NCBI RefSeq assembly: GCF_001544375.1 | Contig: NZ_BCQJ01000001.1 | Location: forward strand, 1 to 64,000 | Direction: 5' to 3' | DNA from: Enterococcus canis NBRC 100695 | GTDB lineage: Bacteria > Bacillota > Bacilli > Lactobacillales > Enterococcaceae | Length of the DNA: 64,000 bases | Shown here: positions 7,435 through 17,197 of the stretch, piece by piece | Numbering within the stretch: position 1 is the first letter of the stretch | Layout of the letters: each line of letters starts with the position of its first letter | The notes under the pieces: model-generated | Told to the model about the DNA's origin: nothing | Databases searched by the model: none | The model's input: only the letters and a program-made list of their open reading frames with translations | Translations under genes and position numbers: made by a program

Positions 7435-8040
7435 ATGAAAATTTTAAAACGAATCATACAGCTGATTTTAATTGGCTTACCTTTAACAGGACTTTATTTT
7501 GGTTGGCAGATTTATCAAAATGTTCAGCGAGTGATGCAATATGAGCCTTTGGTGGCAGCCGAGGTGGATAAACAAGAGATTCCCCAATATAAGGATCTGA
7601 TGTTGGCGATTATTTATACTGAAAGTAAGGGACGCGGGACTGATTTAATGCAAGCTAGTGAGAGCCGCTATGGCGCGCAGCATCAAATCTCTAGTCAAAA
7701 AGAAAGTATTGAAGCGGGCGTTGCCTATTTTGCAGAGACTTTGCAAAAAAGCGAGGCTCAGGACTGCGATCTCTGGACGGCTATTCAAGCCTATAACTTT
7801 GGCGTCGATTATATTCCCTTTGTTGCTGAAAAAGGTGGCAAAAATTCGGTCAAAATCGCGGAAAACTATTCTAAAAACGTGTTATCAAAAGCTTTAGGCA
7901 ATGACTCAGAAGAAACGTATCAATATGTACGTCCACAATCAATTTTTTATAATGGTGGTTTCTTGTATCAAAACGGTGGGAACTTCTTTTATTCAGAGTT
8001 GGTTAAGATGAATCAACACTTTATCCAATGGCTAGGCTAG
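7435..8040 (+). CDS. Lysozyme-like protein (PvaA family)
   Basis: 201 aa. One N-terminal membrane anchor or uncleaved signal (residues 5-25), then a lysozyme-like domain. The segment MLAIIYTESKGRGTDLMQAS has the catalytic-type Glu in YTESKG followed by the family-typical DLMQxSES. AIQAYNFG near residue 120 and the C-terminal aromatic stretch complete the goose-type/Slt-like fold seen in pneumococcal vaccine antigen A homologues. It probably acts on peptidoglycan at the outer face of the membrane. It lies just upstream of dnaG but has its own promoter region. GAGTGG precedes the start. Confidence 0.8.
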   Translation: MKILKRIIQLILIGLPLTGLYFGWQIYQNVQRVMQYEPLVAAEVDKQEIPQYKDLMLAIIYTESKGRGTDLMQASESRYGAQHQISSQKESIEAGVAYFAETLQKSEAQDCDLWTAIQAYNFGVDYIPFVAEKGGKNSVKIAENYSKNVLSKALGNDSEETYQYVRPQSIFYNGGFLYQNGGNFFYSELVKMNQHFIQWLG

Positions 8041-8086
8041 TCATTTGGTAAGGTGTTTTTTCTGCGAGTAACTCGAAGCAAAGCAC

Positions 8087-8114
8087 TTGAAACTAAATGA
8101 TTTCGTGTTATAAT
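8087..8114 (+). promoter_or_regulatory. Promoter of dnaG-rpoD
   Basis: TTGAAA (8087-8092) and TATAAT (8109-8114) with a 16-base spacer, 87 bases before the dnaG start. Confidence 0.7.
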
Positions 8115-8201
8115 TACAGTAGTGTAATTGTGTCTTTAAGGTCGCGCTGATGCTTATTGGTGCGATTTTTTACCGACTACAACGGTAGTGGAGGTGAGTC
8201 G

Positions 8202-10022
8202 ATGGCACAGATTCCTCAACAAGTTATTGATGAGGTTCGCAGCAGAAGTAATATCGTAGACGTGATTGGACAATACGTCCAATTGAAGAAGTCTGGTAAG
8301 AATTATATGGGGCTTTGCCCTTTTCATGAAGAGCGTTCTCCATCTTTTTCCGTTGCTGAGGACAAGCAAATCTATCATTGTTTTGGCTGCGGAAAAGGCG
8401 GGAACGTTTTTACCTTTTTGCAGGATTTGGAAGGAATCAGTTTTCCAGAAGCTGTCCAGAAGGTGGCTGAGATTGAGCAGATTCCAGTCACTATTGAAGT
8501 CGCACGGACGGAGACTGTAACCAACAGCACTGAGCGTGAGCTAATCAATCTTCATGAAAAAACGGCGGATTTGTATCATCATATTTTGATGAATACAAAG
8601 GCTGGTGAAGAAGCCTTGGCTTATTTGGAAGAACGTGGTTTGACCAAGGACATTATTGAAACGTTTAAGCTGGGGTTCGCACCAGCTGAGCGAACGATTT
8701 TGTCTCAGGTCATGGTAAAAGAAGGCTTTTCAGAAGAACGTCTGCGAGAAAGTGGTTTGTTCGTGGAAAGAGAAAACGGTGACCGTTTGGACCGCTTTTA
8801 CCAACGAATTATGTTCCCAATTGAAAATGCTCAAGGAAAAGTTGTGGCCTTTTCGGGTCGCTTGCTGAAGACGGAAAAATTTCCTGGCGATGACATGCCT
8901 AAGTATCTCAATAGTCCGGAAACAGAAATTTTCAATAAGCGCTTTACCCTGTACAATTTTGCCCGTGGTCGTCAAATGATCCGCAAAGAAAGCCAAGTGT
9001 TGCTTTTTGAAGGTTTTATGGACGTGATTGCTGCTTGGCAGGCTGGTTTTCAAAATGGCATTGCTTCGATGGGGACGAGTTTAACGAATGAGCAGCTGAC
9101 GATGATTGAGCGAACAGTCAAAGAAGTCGTTGTCTTATATGACGGTGATAATGCCGGTACCGAAGCAACGTATCGTGCGCTACAACTATTGCGGGAACAT
9201 CCGCGACTGACCGTGAGCGTCGTCAATCTGCCCGAAAAGCTAGATCCTGATGAGTATGTACGCAAATATGGAACCGAATCCTTTCGAGAAACGGTAATTC
9301 ATGGTAAAATGACGCCTTTTGCGTTTAAAATGCGCTATTTTCGTCGTGACCGCAATTTGAAGAATGAGCGAGAACAATTAGCTTATTTGCAAGATGTTTT
9401 ACAAGCCTTGACTGAGGTTCGCTCACCAGTTGAACGGGATATGTACCTGAATCAATTGGCGCATGAGTTTCAGCTATCTGTCGAAAGTTTGCAGGAGCAA
9501 TTCCAGAGTTATCAGCAGACCGCCCGTCAAGATCGACAACAAGCTTATGTAGAACCTACTCAGCCGCAGAGACCGAAGCGGCGTGTATTGAATCAGTCAG
9601 AAAAGGCTGAACAAATGCTGTTACACCGCATGTTTCATCAACAAAGTGTTCGTAATTTTGTGCGGAATCAACCAGATTTCCACTTTATCCATGATAGCTA
9701 TCAAGAGTTGTATCTCTTGTTAGATAGTTATATTGGGTTAAAAGGTAATTTTGAGGAAGCCGAGTTTATCGATTTTCTCCAAAGCAATCAGTTAAAACAA
9801 TTGGTTGTTGATATTAGCTTGCTAAATCTTGGTGAGGAGAGTTCGGAACGCGAGATCACAGATCTCTTAGCTGCCATTGCTCGTTCAAGTATCGCTGAAG
9901 AAATCACTCAAAAACGAATCCAGCAGCAAGAAGCTGGACGAGCCGGCAATAAAGCGTTAGAACTGCAACTTACCATTGATATAATAAATTTGACCAAGCA
10001 ATTGAAACATGCCGGTCAATAA
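8202..10022 (+). CDS. dnaG: DNA primase DnaG
   Basis: 606 aa, normal length. Synthesises RNA primers for replication. Residues 1-100 hold the zinc-binding domain (CPFHEERSPSFSV then YHCFGCGKGG, a CHC2 site). TOPRIM motifs follow from about 255: LLFEGFMD supplies the catalytic Glu, and VVLYDGDNAG the DxD. The C-terminal part is the helicase-binding domain. The start at 8202 has GGAGGTGA at ideal spacing; a longer reading from 8157 has none. rpoD follows after 18 bases, the core of the classical macromolecular synthesis operon. rpsU is not adjacent. Confidence 0.97.
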   Translation: MAQIPQQVIDEVRSRSNIVDVIGQYVQLKKSGKNYMGLCPFHEERSPSFSVAEDKQIYHCFGCGKGGNVFTFLQDLEGISFPEAVQKVAEIEQIPVTIEVARTETVTNSTERELINLHEKTADLYHHILMNTKAGEEALAYLEERGLTKDIIETFKLGFAPAERTILSQVMVKEGFSEERLRESGLFVERENGDRLDRFYQRIMFPIENAQGKVVAFSGRLLKTEKFPGDDMPKYLNSPETEIFNKRFTLYNFARGRQMIRKESQVLLFEGFMDVIAAWQAGFQNGIASMGTSLTNEQLTMIERTVKEVVVLYDGDNAGTEATYRALQLLREHPRLTVSVVNLPEKLDPDEYVRKYGTESFRETVIHGKMTPFAFKMRYFRRDRNLKNEREQLAYLQDVLQALTEVRSPVERDMYLNQLAHEFQLSVESLQEQFQSYQQTARQDRQQAYVEPTQPQRPKRRVLNQSEKAEQMLLHRMFHQQSVRNFVRNQPDFHFIHDSYQELYLLLDSYIGLKGNFEEAEFIDFLQSNQLKQLVVDISLLNLGEESSEREITDLLAAIARSSIAEEITQKRIQQQEAGRAGNKALELQLTIDIINLTKQLKHAGQ

Positions 10023-10040
10023 TGAAGGAGGCCCGCTTTC

Positions 10041-11147
10041 ATGGCGAATGAAGTAAAGAACAAACAATATGACGAAGCCGTGGCAAAATTTATTCGGGAG
10101 AACAAACCAAAAGGCAACGTCCAATATGACGAGTTGACGAACACGTTGGCTACGCCATTTTCACTGACCGCGGATCAGATGGACAAATTGATCCAAAAAG
10201 TCGAAGACGCTGGGGTCAGTGTTGTAGATGAAAATGGAGAGCCTAGTTCCCATAGTTTGAAAGCTGAAAAGCCTGTTGCAAAACAAGAATTAGAAGACTT
10301 ATCTGCGCCTACAGGTGTAAAAATCAACGATCCTGTGCGTATGTATCTTAAAGAAATCGGTCGCGTTCAATTGCTGACAGCGGCAGAAGAAGTTGAGTTA
10401 GCCTTAAAAATTGAAGAAGGCGACCAAGAAGCTAAACAACGCTTAGCAGAAGCTAACTTGCGTTTGGTGGTAAGTATTGCGAAACGCTATGTTGGTCGTG
10501 GAATGCAGTTCTTGGATTTAATCCAAGAAGGAAATATGGGCTTGATGAAAGCTGTCGAAAAATTTGATTACCGCAAAGGGTTCAAATTCTCTACCTATGC
10601 GACTTGGTGGATTCGCCAAGCGATCACGCGGGCGATTGCTGACCAAGCACGTACGATTCGGATTCCAGTACACATGGTGGAAACAATCAATAAACTGATT
10701 CGCATCCAACGTCAATTACTACAAGACCTTGGACGGGAACCAACACCGGAAGAAATTGGAGCCGAAATGGACTTGCCGACTGAAAAGGTTCGTGAAATCT
10801 TGAAAATCGCGCAAGAGCCAGTTTCCTTGGAAACGCCAATCGGGGAAGAAGACGATTCTCACCTTGGCGATTTCATCGAGGACCAAGAAGCAACTAGTCC
10901 TGCTGAGCATGCAGCTTACGAGCTATTAAAAGAACAGTTAGAAGATGTGTTAGACACATTAACTGACCGTGAAGAAAATGTGTTACGTTTGCGTTTCGGC
11001 TTAGATGATGGCCGTACACGGACCTTGGAAGAGGTCGGCAAGGTATTTGGCGTGACGCGTGAACGTATTCGTCAGATTGAAGCGAAAGCGTTGCGTAAAT
11101 TACGTCACCCTTCTCGTTCTAAACAATTAAAAGACTTTTTAGAGTAA
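10041..11147 (+). CDS. rpoD: Primary sigma factor RpoD (SigA)
   Basis: 368 aa, the usual size in Firmicutes. Region 1.1 is short and acidic. Region 1.2 ([11 protein letters not shown]) and region 2 ([51 protein letters not shown] for -10 recognition) are intact. Region 4.2 [18 protein letters not shown] reads the -35 hexamer. It directs housekeeping transcription. It lies 18 bases after dnaG with AAGGAGGC as ribosome binding site. A hairpin embedded in a repeated element follows. Confidence 0.98.
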   Translation: MANEVKNKQYDEAVAKFIRENKPKGNVQYDELTNTLATPFSLTADQMDKLIQKVEDAGVSVVDENGEPSSHSLKAEKPVAKQELEDLSAPTGVKINDPVRMYLKEIGRVQLLTAAEEVELALKIEEGDQEAKQRLAEANLRLVVSIAKRYVGRGMQFLDLIQEGNMGLMKAVEKFDYRKGFKFSTYATWWIRQAITRAIADQARTIRIPVHMVETINKLIRIQRQLLQDLGREPTPEEIGAEMDLPTEKVREILKIAQEPVSLETPIGEEDDSHLGDFIEDQEATSPAEHAAYELLKEQLEDVLDTLTDREENVLRLRFGLDDGRTRTLEEVGKVFGVTRERIRQIEAKALRKLRHPSRSKQLKDFLE

Positions 11148-11156
11148 ACATATTGA

Positions 11157-11234
11157 AGAGGTAGGAACAAGCGTTTATTCGGATAGGAAGAATCTGGAAC
11201 ATGACTGTTTGAGTTATGTTTCAGATTCTTTTTT
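11157..11234 (+). repeat. Terminator-associated repeat, copy 1
   Basis: Contains AGCGTTTATTCGGATA followed by a hairpin (AGAATCTGGAACATGAC with GTTATGTTTCAGATTCT) and a T run. It terminates rpoD. The same leading segment and the same hairpin type recur at 14398-14468, so this is a dispersed small repeat rather than a lone terminator. Confidence 0.75.
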
Positions 11235-11254
11235 AGCAAATAGGAGGAAGAGCC

Positions 11255-11764
11255 ATGCGCTATGGTATTTTTTTACGGGGCATTAATACAGGCGCTAGAA
11301 GGATTTCTAGCCAGCAACTGGAGGCGTTGCTACAGCAAGCTGGCTTCGCAGGCAAAGCAGTGCTGGCGACTGGAAATCTCGTCTTAACAGCGAAAGCGCC
11401 AGCTGAAGTGGTACTGCAAAAAGTTTTACGGGAGATTGGGACGTACTTCCAAAGTGAACAGACGGGCGTGATTCGGACTGAAACAGAATTAGCGGACCTT
11501 TTGACCACATTACCGATGGAAACAGCAGGCTTTAACCAGATGGTCCTATTTACTGACGTACCACTATATGAAGCCTTATTAGATGAAGCAGATTCACCAG
11601 CGTTACAGCCTCTCACAGGCCATGATTTGCTTTGGACGGTAAAAAAAGGGAAGACTACTGAAGGTTTTGGCCGAATTTTAGCTAAGAAGAAATATCAAGC
11701 TTTGTTGACATCTCGCAATTGCCGCACGGTAGAAAAGGTTTTAAAACAGATGCAGATAGATTAA
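11255..11764 (+). CDS. DUF1697 family protein
   Basis: 169 aa. The N-terminus MRYGIFLRGINTGARRISSQ and the following LLQQAGF and TGNLVL are the signature of the DUF1697 family (the usual form is RGINVGG...). The C-terminus has LLTSRNCRTVEKVL, also typical (T-x-RN-x-x-T). The family is widespread, cytoplasmic and without an assigned function. AGGAGGAAGAG precedes the ATG. Single gene with terminators on both sides. Confidence 0.8.
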   Translation: MRYGIFLRGINTGARRISSQQLEALLQQAGFAGKAVLATGNLVLTAKAPAEVVLQKVLREIGTYFQSEQTGVIRTETELADLLTTLPMETAGFNQMVLFTDVPLYEALLDEADSPALQPLTGHDLLWTVKKGKTTEGFGRILAKKKYQALLTSRNCRTVEKVLKQMQID

Positions 11765-11801
11765 AAAAGACGCCAGTCGTTTAAAAAACTGGCGTCTTTT
11801 T
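11764..11801. terminator. Bidirectional terminator
   Basis: AAAAGACGCCAGT and ACTGGCGTCTTTT form a 13-bp perfect stem between the convergent DUF1697 and cls genes. Confidence 0.92.
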
Positions 11802-11802
11802 G

Positions 11803-13254
11803 CTATAAAATGGGCGATAGTAATCGCGAAAAATATTGCTTAAAACGTAGCCAATGGGAATAGCCGTTGATGGTTTCATCCGTCAAACGTTCACATTGAG
11901 GTAGATCACTTTCAAAAATGGCCGCCATTTCTTGGGCGATCATCTTATCATAGATGAAGGCATTGGTTTCAAAATTCAGGGCATAACTGCGAATATCCTG
12001 ATTTGCTGTTCCAACGGTGGCAATTTTACCGTCAATTACCATTGTTTTGGCGTGAAGAAACCCATTTTGATACATATAGATTTCAATACCACGGCTGTGA
12101 AGGTAATTGGCATAGTATTGGGTCGCCCGGTAAATAAATGGATGATCAGGCATGCAGGGAATCATGATTTTGATATTCACGTTAGAACGGGCCGCAATGA
12201 CTAAGGCTGATATGACACTTTCATCGGGAATCAAATAAGGTGACTGAATCAAAATGCTTTCCTTGGCACTCATGATCATGCGAATAAAGCCAGCTTTGAT
12301 CATTTCCGATTGAGAATCGGGGCCGTCATAGGCGATTTGGATCGGGGTCACACCTAATTGTTCCGGCTTGAACAGTTGGAAGTACTGGTCGTCAAAGGAC
12401 AATTTTTCTGATTTATGCCGAACAGAGGCATTCCAGTCCATCAAAAAGACCTCTTGCAGTGACCAGATACTAGGGCCAGTCACGCGGATATGCGTATCCC
12501 GCCAATAACCAAATTTCTTTTTACGTCCTAAATATTGATCGCCAACATTAAAACCACCCGTCCAGGCGACCTGTCCATCCAGCACAACGATTTTACGGTG
12601 CAAATGATAGTTTAAGCGGGTTTTGCGGATCATATCCCGTGACGTGATGAAGGGCGCAACTTCGCCACCAGCTGCCACAAACGGCTGAAACCATTTCTTA
12701 TTGGCACCAGGCGAGCCCCAAGGGTCATAAATCAAACGAGTTTGTACGCCTTCCTTGGCTTTTTTTGTTAGCAAATCCAGGAATTCGTTGCCGATAGCAT
12801 CGTTAAAAAAAGAATAATATTCCACGTGAACTGATTCAGTTGCTTTTTCAATATCGGCAAAGAGTGCTTTGAATTTTGCCTCACCATCGGTATAAAAGCT
12901 GATTTTGTTACAATGGGTCAATGGCGGCTGTTTCATGTAATCAAAGTAGTCGATAACCTGTTCACCAAAAGGATCAATGGGTGGAGCAGTAGCTTTTAGA
13001 TCTAACTTCAGCATTCGCCCCCGTTGCATTTCCATCCCTACAAAGTCTTTTTGTCCCAGCTGGAAAAGGTTCTCTTTCGCTAATCCACGTCCGAGAAAGC
13101 TATAAAGAATAAAGCCGATACCTGGTAAAAAGACAAGAGTCAAGATCCAGGCCAGAACACTGGTGATACTCCGCTGCTTATGGAAAACGGTATAGATAGC
13201 TAGAAGCGTATTGACGACTAATAAAACAATAATAATATCTACTAAATACTGCAT
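11803..13254 (-). CDS. cls: Cardiolipin synthase
   Basis: 483 aa, the standard length. Two N-terminal transmembrane helices (about 3-22 and 32-55) anchor two phospholipase D domains. HKD motifs are HRKIVVLDG (about residue 218) and HAKTMVIDG (about 403), each followed by the expected Gly/Ser-rich strand (TGGFNVGDQ and GTANQD). It condenses two phosphatidylglycerols into cardiolipin at the membrane. Together with mprF at 17313 the region carries two enzymes that set membrane phospholipid charge, but they are not in one operon. Single gene on the minus strand. Confidence 0.96.
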   Translation of the reverse strand: MQYLVDIIIVLLVVNTLLAIYTVFHKQRSITSVLAWILTLVFLPGIGFILYSFLGRGLAKENLFQLGQKDFVGMEMQRGRMLKLDLKATAPPIDPFGEQVIDYFDYMKQPPLTHCNKISFYTDGEAKFKALFADIEKATESVHVEYYSFFNDAIGNEFLDLLTKKAKEGVQTRLIYDPWGSPGANKKWFQPFVAAGGEVAPFITSRDMIRKTRLNYHLHRKIVVLDGQVAWTGGFNVGDQYLGRKKKFGYWRDTHIRVTGPSIWSLQEVFLMDWNASVRHKSEKLSFDDQYFQLFKPEQLGVTPIQIAYDGPDSQSEMIKAGFIRMIMSAKESILIQSPYLIPDESVISALVIAARSNVNIKIMIPCMPDHPFIYRATQYYANYLHSRGIEIYMYQNGFLHAKTMVIDGKIATVGTANQDIRSYALNFETNAFIYDKMIAQEMAAIFESDLPQCERLTDETINGYSHWLRFKQYFSRLLSPIL

Positions 13255-13384
13255 AGGGTAACTCCTTTCAACTGTTTAAGTATAGCAGAAAAGGGTAGTA
13301 ACGCCCTAGTAAAATCCTCGGGAAGTTTTTTAAAGTTTCGTGCAAATTGAGCGAAATTTGATAAAATAGAGAGGTTGTGAAAGG

Positions 13385-14389
13385 ATGAATAGAATGGATA
13401 TTTACTTAAAATCAGCAATCATACATTTGATGGACCGGGAATCCGGAGTACCTGTCTACTCACAGATCCCGCTAGATCTTGCTAATGAGGCCGTTAGAAC
13501 CTATGTTCAGACAAAGATTCAAAAAGTCGCTTCGGCGCAGACCAAAACAGGGCAATTAAAAAGTGATAGTTTTGTTGCGGAACAAATCAAGGCGTTAGAG
13601 ACAGATTTTACCGGCGCTAGCCAACAATTAACGGAGCATTGGTTCCAACTATTAAATGGCAGTGAAGACGCACCTGGTGGCGATGTTATCGTGGCCCTTT
13701 ATGAAGAAGATACGCGTTTATATGGCGCCTTAATGAAGTTAAACTACAAGGAAAGCTATACCCATTTTGTGGAATACGAGGCCGACCAAGTGGCGAATAA
13801 GCTGATTGTTAACCGAGCGATCTTACCAAGTAAGTCGCAAAAGCCTGATGAGGCATTGCTAGTAGGCTTGAATGATTTAAGCTATCAGTTAATTGAGAAG
13901 AAGTACCAATTTTCAGGCGAAAAAAAGGCGTACTTTTCTGAACAGGTGATTGAATCGGAACCGTTGCCTTCAATGGAAGAAAACATTCGCGAAGTGAAAA
14001 AAGTGGCCAAAAAAATCAGTAAGCAATTCAACCAAGAAGAATACGCTACTTTGGCAGCTGTCCAAGAGGCGATTGCTGAATCAGTGGAAGAATCTGGGAC
14101 CGTTTCAAGTCAATACGTGGCAGAAAAAGTCTTTCAAGATAATGTTTCGGCCCGTTTAGCGTATCAAGAAGAGTTGAAGGATACGAGTTTTGTGGAAGAG
14201 GCCCCAGTACCTAAGCTAGTGGCGGAAAAGAAATTTAGTAAGCAAAAATTGAAAATGGATAATGGTATCGAATTGATTGTGCCATTAGAGATTTATCACG
14301 ATCCCAATATGATCGAATTTATCAATAATCCAGATGGCACGGTCTCCATTACCATCAAAAATGTTGAGAAAATTATTAATAAGTTTTAA
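13385..14389 (+). CDS. 37-kDa nucleoid-associated protein family (NdpA/YejK-like)
   Basis: 334 aa. The segment YTHFVEYEADQVANKLIVNR and the following LPSKSQKPDEALLVGLNDL resemble the core of the NA37/YejK family (PF04245), and the C-terminus ends in a conserved-looking FINNPDGTVSITIKN. Members bind the nucleoid in Gram-negatives; in Firmicutes the role is not established, and some relatives lie in mobile elements or defence contexts. Soluble, acidic. GTGAAAGG precedes the ATG. It is followed by the second copy of a terminator-associated repeat. Confidence 0.75.
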   Translation: MNRMDIYLKSAIIHLMDRESGVPVYSQIPLDLANEAVRTYVQTKIQKVASAQTKTGQLKSDSFVAEQIKALETDFTGASQQLTEHWFQLLNGSEDAPGGDVIVALYEEDTRLYGALMKLNYKESYTHFVEYEADQVANKLIVNRAILPSKSQKPDEALLVGLNDLSYQLIEKKYQFSGEKKAYFSEQVIESEPLPSMEENIREVKKVAKKISKQFNQEEYATLAAVQEAIAESVEESGTVSSQYVAEKVFQDNVSARLAYQEELKDTSFVEEAPVPKLVAEKKFSKQKLKMDNGIELIVPLEIYHDPNMIEFINNPDGTVSITIKNVEKIINKF

Positions 14390-14397
14390 AAAAATAT

Positions 14398-14468
14398 TGA
14401 GACAGAAGCGTTTATTCGGATATGAAAAATCAGGGACATAACTTTTTGAGTTATGTCCCTGATTCTTC
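14398..14468. repeat. Terminator-associated repeat, copy 2
   Basis: Starts with AGCGTTTATTCGGATA, as at 11157-11234, and ends in a strong hairpin (AATCAGGGACATAACT with GTTATGTCCCTGATT). The right arm of the hairpin encodes the last codons and the stop of the minus-strand uracil-DNA glycosylase gene. It probably terminates both convergent genes. Confidence 0.8.
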
Positions 14469-15113
14469 TTGAAGCTCTTTTAAGTAGCCGCTTAGTTTGT
14501 GCCAATCCTCAACAATGTCTGGCTCTAGACGGCGGGCGTAGAGAACGGCTGCCGGATGATACAGTGGAACGATGTGGTAACTACGTTCGGTAAGCAAATA
14601 GCTGCCAGGATGATTGGGATCGGCTTGTTGGATTGGCTGTGTTAAGAGTTGACCGTGGTAATGAGAAACCGTGTAGTCTTTCCCTAAAAGTCGTTGCAGG
14701 CCAATATTACCTAAAGTAGCGATAATCAAAGGCTTTACTTGCTGGATCTCGTAGTCCAGTAACGGGGCTGAGAAGGCAACCTCTTTTTTAGATGGCGTTC
14801 GGTTAGGGTATTTCATTTCGCCATTAGGCTGAGGTTTGACAGAGAAGGGACGGTTACGCACGGCACTCGTGATATAAAGCTGCTCACGGCTTAGTTGATT
14901 TTCTCCAAGCCAACGATCTAATTCGCGGCCAGCGGCACCTGTGAAAGGCTTGTGAGTATCTAGTTCTGTTCGACCGGGGGCTTCACCCACCAGCATCAGC
15001 TGGGCCGGTATTTGACCATAACCAGGGACAAATCCTTCCAATTGAAAATCGGTTAACTGTTTTGCTACGGAAGCTACTAGTGATTTTGGATACTGCATTT
15101 CTTGACTAGTCAT
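14451..15113 (-). CDS. Uracil-DNA glycosylase, family 4-like
   Basis: 220 aa. MLVGEAPGRTELDTHKPFTG provides the GEAPG-x2-E motif of family 4/5 enzymes. YITSAVRNRP is the second conserved block, and VPLYHPAAVLYA supplies the HP(S/A)A catalytic-loop motif. It removes uracil from DNA in base excision repair. The N-terminal cysteines of the iron-sulfur cluster found in many family 4 enzymes are not evident, so it may belong to a cluster-less branch. The start at 15113 has GAGGTG upstream; a longer frame to 15161 lacks one. Its 3' end lies inside the repeat at 14398-14468. Confidence 0.85.
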   Translation of the reverse strand: MTSQEMQYPKSLVASVAKQLTDFQLEGFVPGYGQIPAQLMLVGEAPGRTELDTHKPFTGAAGRELDRWLGENQLSREQLYITSAVRNRPFSVKPQPNGEMKYPNRTPSKKEVAFSAPLLDYEIQQVKPLIIATLGNIGLQRLLGKDYTVSHYHGQLLTQPIQQADPNHPGSYLLTERSYHIVPLYHPAAVLYARRLEPDIVEDWHKLSGYLKELQEESGT

Positions 15114-15196
15114 GATTTTCACCTCGTCTTTAAGATAACATGGAGCTGATTTTTTGAACACGATAAACCATTTTCAAGGCCCGCAAGTCAAAATCG

Positions 15197-15224
15197 TTGC
15201 GTGTTTTCAAAAAACGTATATAAT
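15197..15224 (+). promoter_or_regulatory. Promoter of tuf
   Basis: TTGCGT (15197-15202) and TATAAT (15219-15224) with a 16-base spacer, 71 bases before the start codon. Confidence 0.65.
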
Positions 15225-15295
15225 AAGTTCATGAAGGTCAGGGAACATCAATTATGGCATCCTGATTTTTCTAAAGATTTTAGGAGGTTTGTAAA

Positions 15296-16483
15296 ATGGC
15301 AAAAGAACATTATGACAGAAGTAAACCACACGTAAATATCGGTACCATCGGCCATGTCGACCACGGGAAAACAACCCTGACAGCCGCTATCACTACCGTT
15401 CTAGGTAAAAAAGGCCTGGCAAACCCTCAGGATTATGCCAGCATTGATGCCGCACCTGAAGAACGTGAACGTGGTATCACTATCAACACCGCTCACGTTG
15501 AGTACGAAACAGAAGCTCGCCACTATGCGCATATCGACGCACCAGGGCACGCGGACTACGTTAAAAACATGATCACTGGGGCAGCCCAAATGGATGGTGC
15601 CATCTTAGTTGTATCTGCAACTGACGGCCCTATGCCACAAACTCGTGAACACATTCTATTATCTCGTCAAGTTGGGGTTAAAAACCTAATCGTCTTCTTG
15701 AACAAAGTTGACTTAGTTGACGACGAAGAATTGATCGACTTAGTCGAAATGGAAGTACGTGAATTACTTTCTGAATATGATTTCCCAGGTGACGATATTC
15801 CTGTCTTGAAAGGTTCCGCTTTGAAAGCTCTAGAAGGCGACCCTTCAGCAGAAGAAGTTATCTTAGAATTGATGGATACTGTTGACGAATACATCCCAAC
15901 ACCAGAACGTGACACTGACAAACCATTATTGTTGCCAGTGGAAGATGTTTTCTCAATTACTGGACGTGGGACTGTTGCCTCTGGTCGTATCGACCGTGGG
16001 ACTATCCGCGTTGGGGAAGAAGTTGAAATCGTAGGGATCAAACCTGAAACACAAAAAGCCGTTGTAACTGGTGTCGAAATGTTCCGTAAAACATTAGACT
16101 ACGGTGAAGCCGGCGATAACGTTGGGGTCTTGCTACGTGGTATCACACGTGACGAAATCGAACGTGGTCAAGTATTAGCTAAACCAGGTTCAATCACACC
16201 ACATACAAAATTCAAAGCAGAAGTTTATGTATTGACGAAAGAAGAAGGTGGTCGTCATACACCATTCTTTAACAACTATCGTCCACAATTCTACTTCCGT
16301 ACAACTGACGTAACAGGTACTATTACGTTACCAGAAGGCGTTGAAATGGTAATGCCTGGCGATAACGTAACTATCGACGTTGATTTGATCCACCCAATCG
16401 CTGTAGAAAACGGAACAACGTTCTCTATTCGTGAAGGCGGACGTACCGTTGGTTCAGGTATCGTTACTGAAATCGAAGCGTAA
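15296..16483 (+). CDS. tuf: Translation elongation factor EF-Tu
   Basis: 395 aa. GTPase motifs GHVDHGKT (19-26), DAPGH (about 81), NKVD (about 136) and SAL (about 174) are intact, as are domains 2 and 3 with the C-terminal [11 protein letters not shown]. It delivers aminoacyl-tRNA to the ribosome. Here it stands alone with its own promoter and terminator; fusA and the str operon are not adjacent. Codon use is strongly biased, as expected for a highly expressed gene. AGGAGGT precedes the ATG. Confidence 0.99.
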   Translation: MAKEHYDRSKPHVNIGTIGHVDHGKTTLTAAITTVLGKKGLANPQDYASIDAAPEERERGITINTAHVEYETEARHYAHIDAPGHADYVKNMITGAAQMDGAILVVSATDGPMPQTREHILLSRQVGVKNLIVFLNKVDLVDDEELIDLVEMEVRELLSEYDFPGDDIPVLKGSALKALEGDPSAEEVILELMDTVDEYIPTPERDTDKPLLLPVEDVFSITGRGTVASGRIDRGTIRVGEEVEIVGIKPETQKAVVTGVEMFRKTLDYGEAGDNVGVLLRGITRDEIERGQVLAKPGSITPHTKFKAEVYVLTKEEGGRHTPFFNNYRPQFYFRTTDVTGTITLPEGVEMVMPGDNVTIDVDLIHPIAVENGTTFSIREGGRTVGSGIVTEIEA

Positions 16484-16493
16484 GCGACTTTAT

Positions 16494-16526
16494 AACCCAT
16501 CTCTTTCAAAAGGGATGGGTTTTTTG
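16494..16526 (+). terminator. Terminator after tuf
   Basis: ACCCATC and GGATGGGT stem with a TTTTTT tail. Confidence 0.88.
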
Positions 16527-16551
16527 TTATACTTTGAAAAGAGGTGACATT

Positions 16552-17184
16552 ATGACGATTTTAGTAACAGGATTCGATCCTTTTGGTGGCGAGTCCATCA
16601 ATCCCGCCTGGGAAGCGGTGAAAAGACTTCCCGATGTATTACTGGAACAACCGGTTATTAAGCTGGAGGTTCCGACTATTTTTGGTGAATCAGGTGCCGT
16701 TTTACAAGAAGCCATTTTGACCCATCAGCCTGACTTAGTGATTCTGGTAGGACAAGCTGGAGGCCGTAATGGTATCACCGTTGAACGAGTTGCCATCAAC
16801 TTAGACGATGCCCGTATTCCCGATAATGCAGGGAATCAGCCGTTGGATGAGGTGATTCAAGCCACGGGTGAAGCTGCTTATTTCAGCTCATTACCAATCA
16901 AAGCAATGGTGGCGGCAATTCGTCAAGCAGGATTACCAGCCAGTGTGTCGAATTCGGCTGGTACCTTTGTGTGTAACCACTTGATGTATCAAGCGCTATT
17001 CGCGACGAATGGCACTTCTGCGCGGGCGGGGTTCATTCATGTGCCGTTTATCCCTAGTCAAACCGTAGCCAAAACAGCTCCTTCAATGAACTTGACTGAT
17101 ATCGTCAAGGGCTTGACGGCAGCCATTGAGGCGGCTATTATTCATGAGTCTGACATCACCGCCATTGAAGGTACGACTCATTAA
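16552..17184 (+). CDS. pcp: Pyrrolidone-carboxylate peptidase
   Basis: 210 aa. Removes N-terminal pyroglutamate from peptides (peptidase family C15). [18 protein letters not shown] at the N-terminus and [19 protein letters not shown] (with the catalytic Glu) are diagnostic. [14 protein letters not shown] carries the catalytic Cys near 143, and GFIHVPFIP the catalytic His near 166. The start at 16552 has AGAGGTGA upstream; the in-frame ATG at 16534 has no ribosome binding site. It lies 25 bases after the tuf terminator and is followed by a compound palindromic element. Confidence 0.95.
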   Translation: MTILVTGFDPFGGESINPAWEAVKRLPDVLLEQPVIKLEVPTIFGESGAVLQEAILTHQPDLVILVGQAGGRNGITVERVAINLDDARIPDNAGNQPLDEVIQATGEAAYFSSLPIKAMVAAIRQAGLPASVSNSAGTFVCNHLMYQALFATNGTSARAGFIHVPFIPSQTVAKTAPSMNLTDIVKGLTAAIEAAIIHESDITAIEGTTH

Positions 17185-17197
17185 AATCGGAGCAGAA

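Noticed and set aside
15667-16041. Long antisense frame inside tuf
   Set aside because: Produced by the strong codon bias of tuf; no ribosome binding site and a Ser/Thr-rich nonsense composition.
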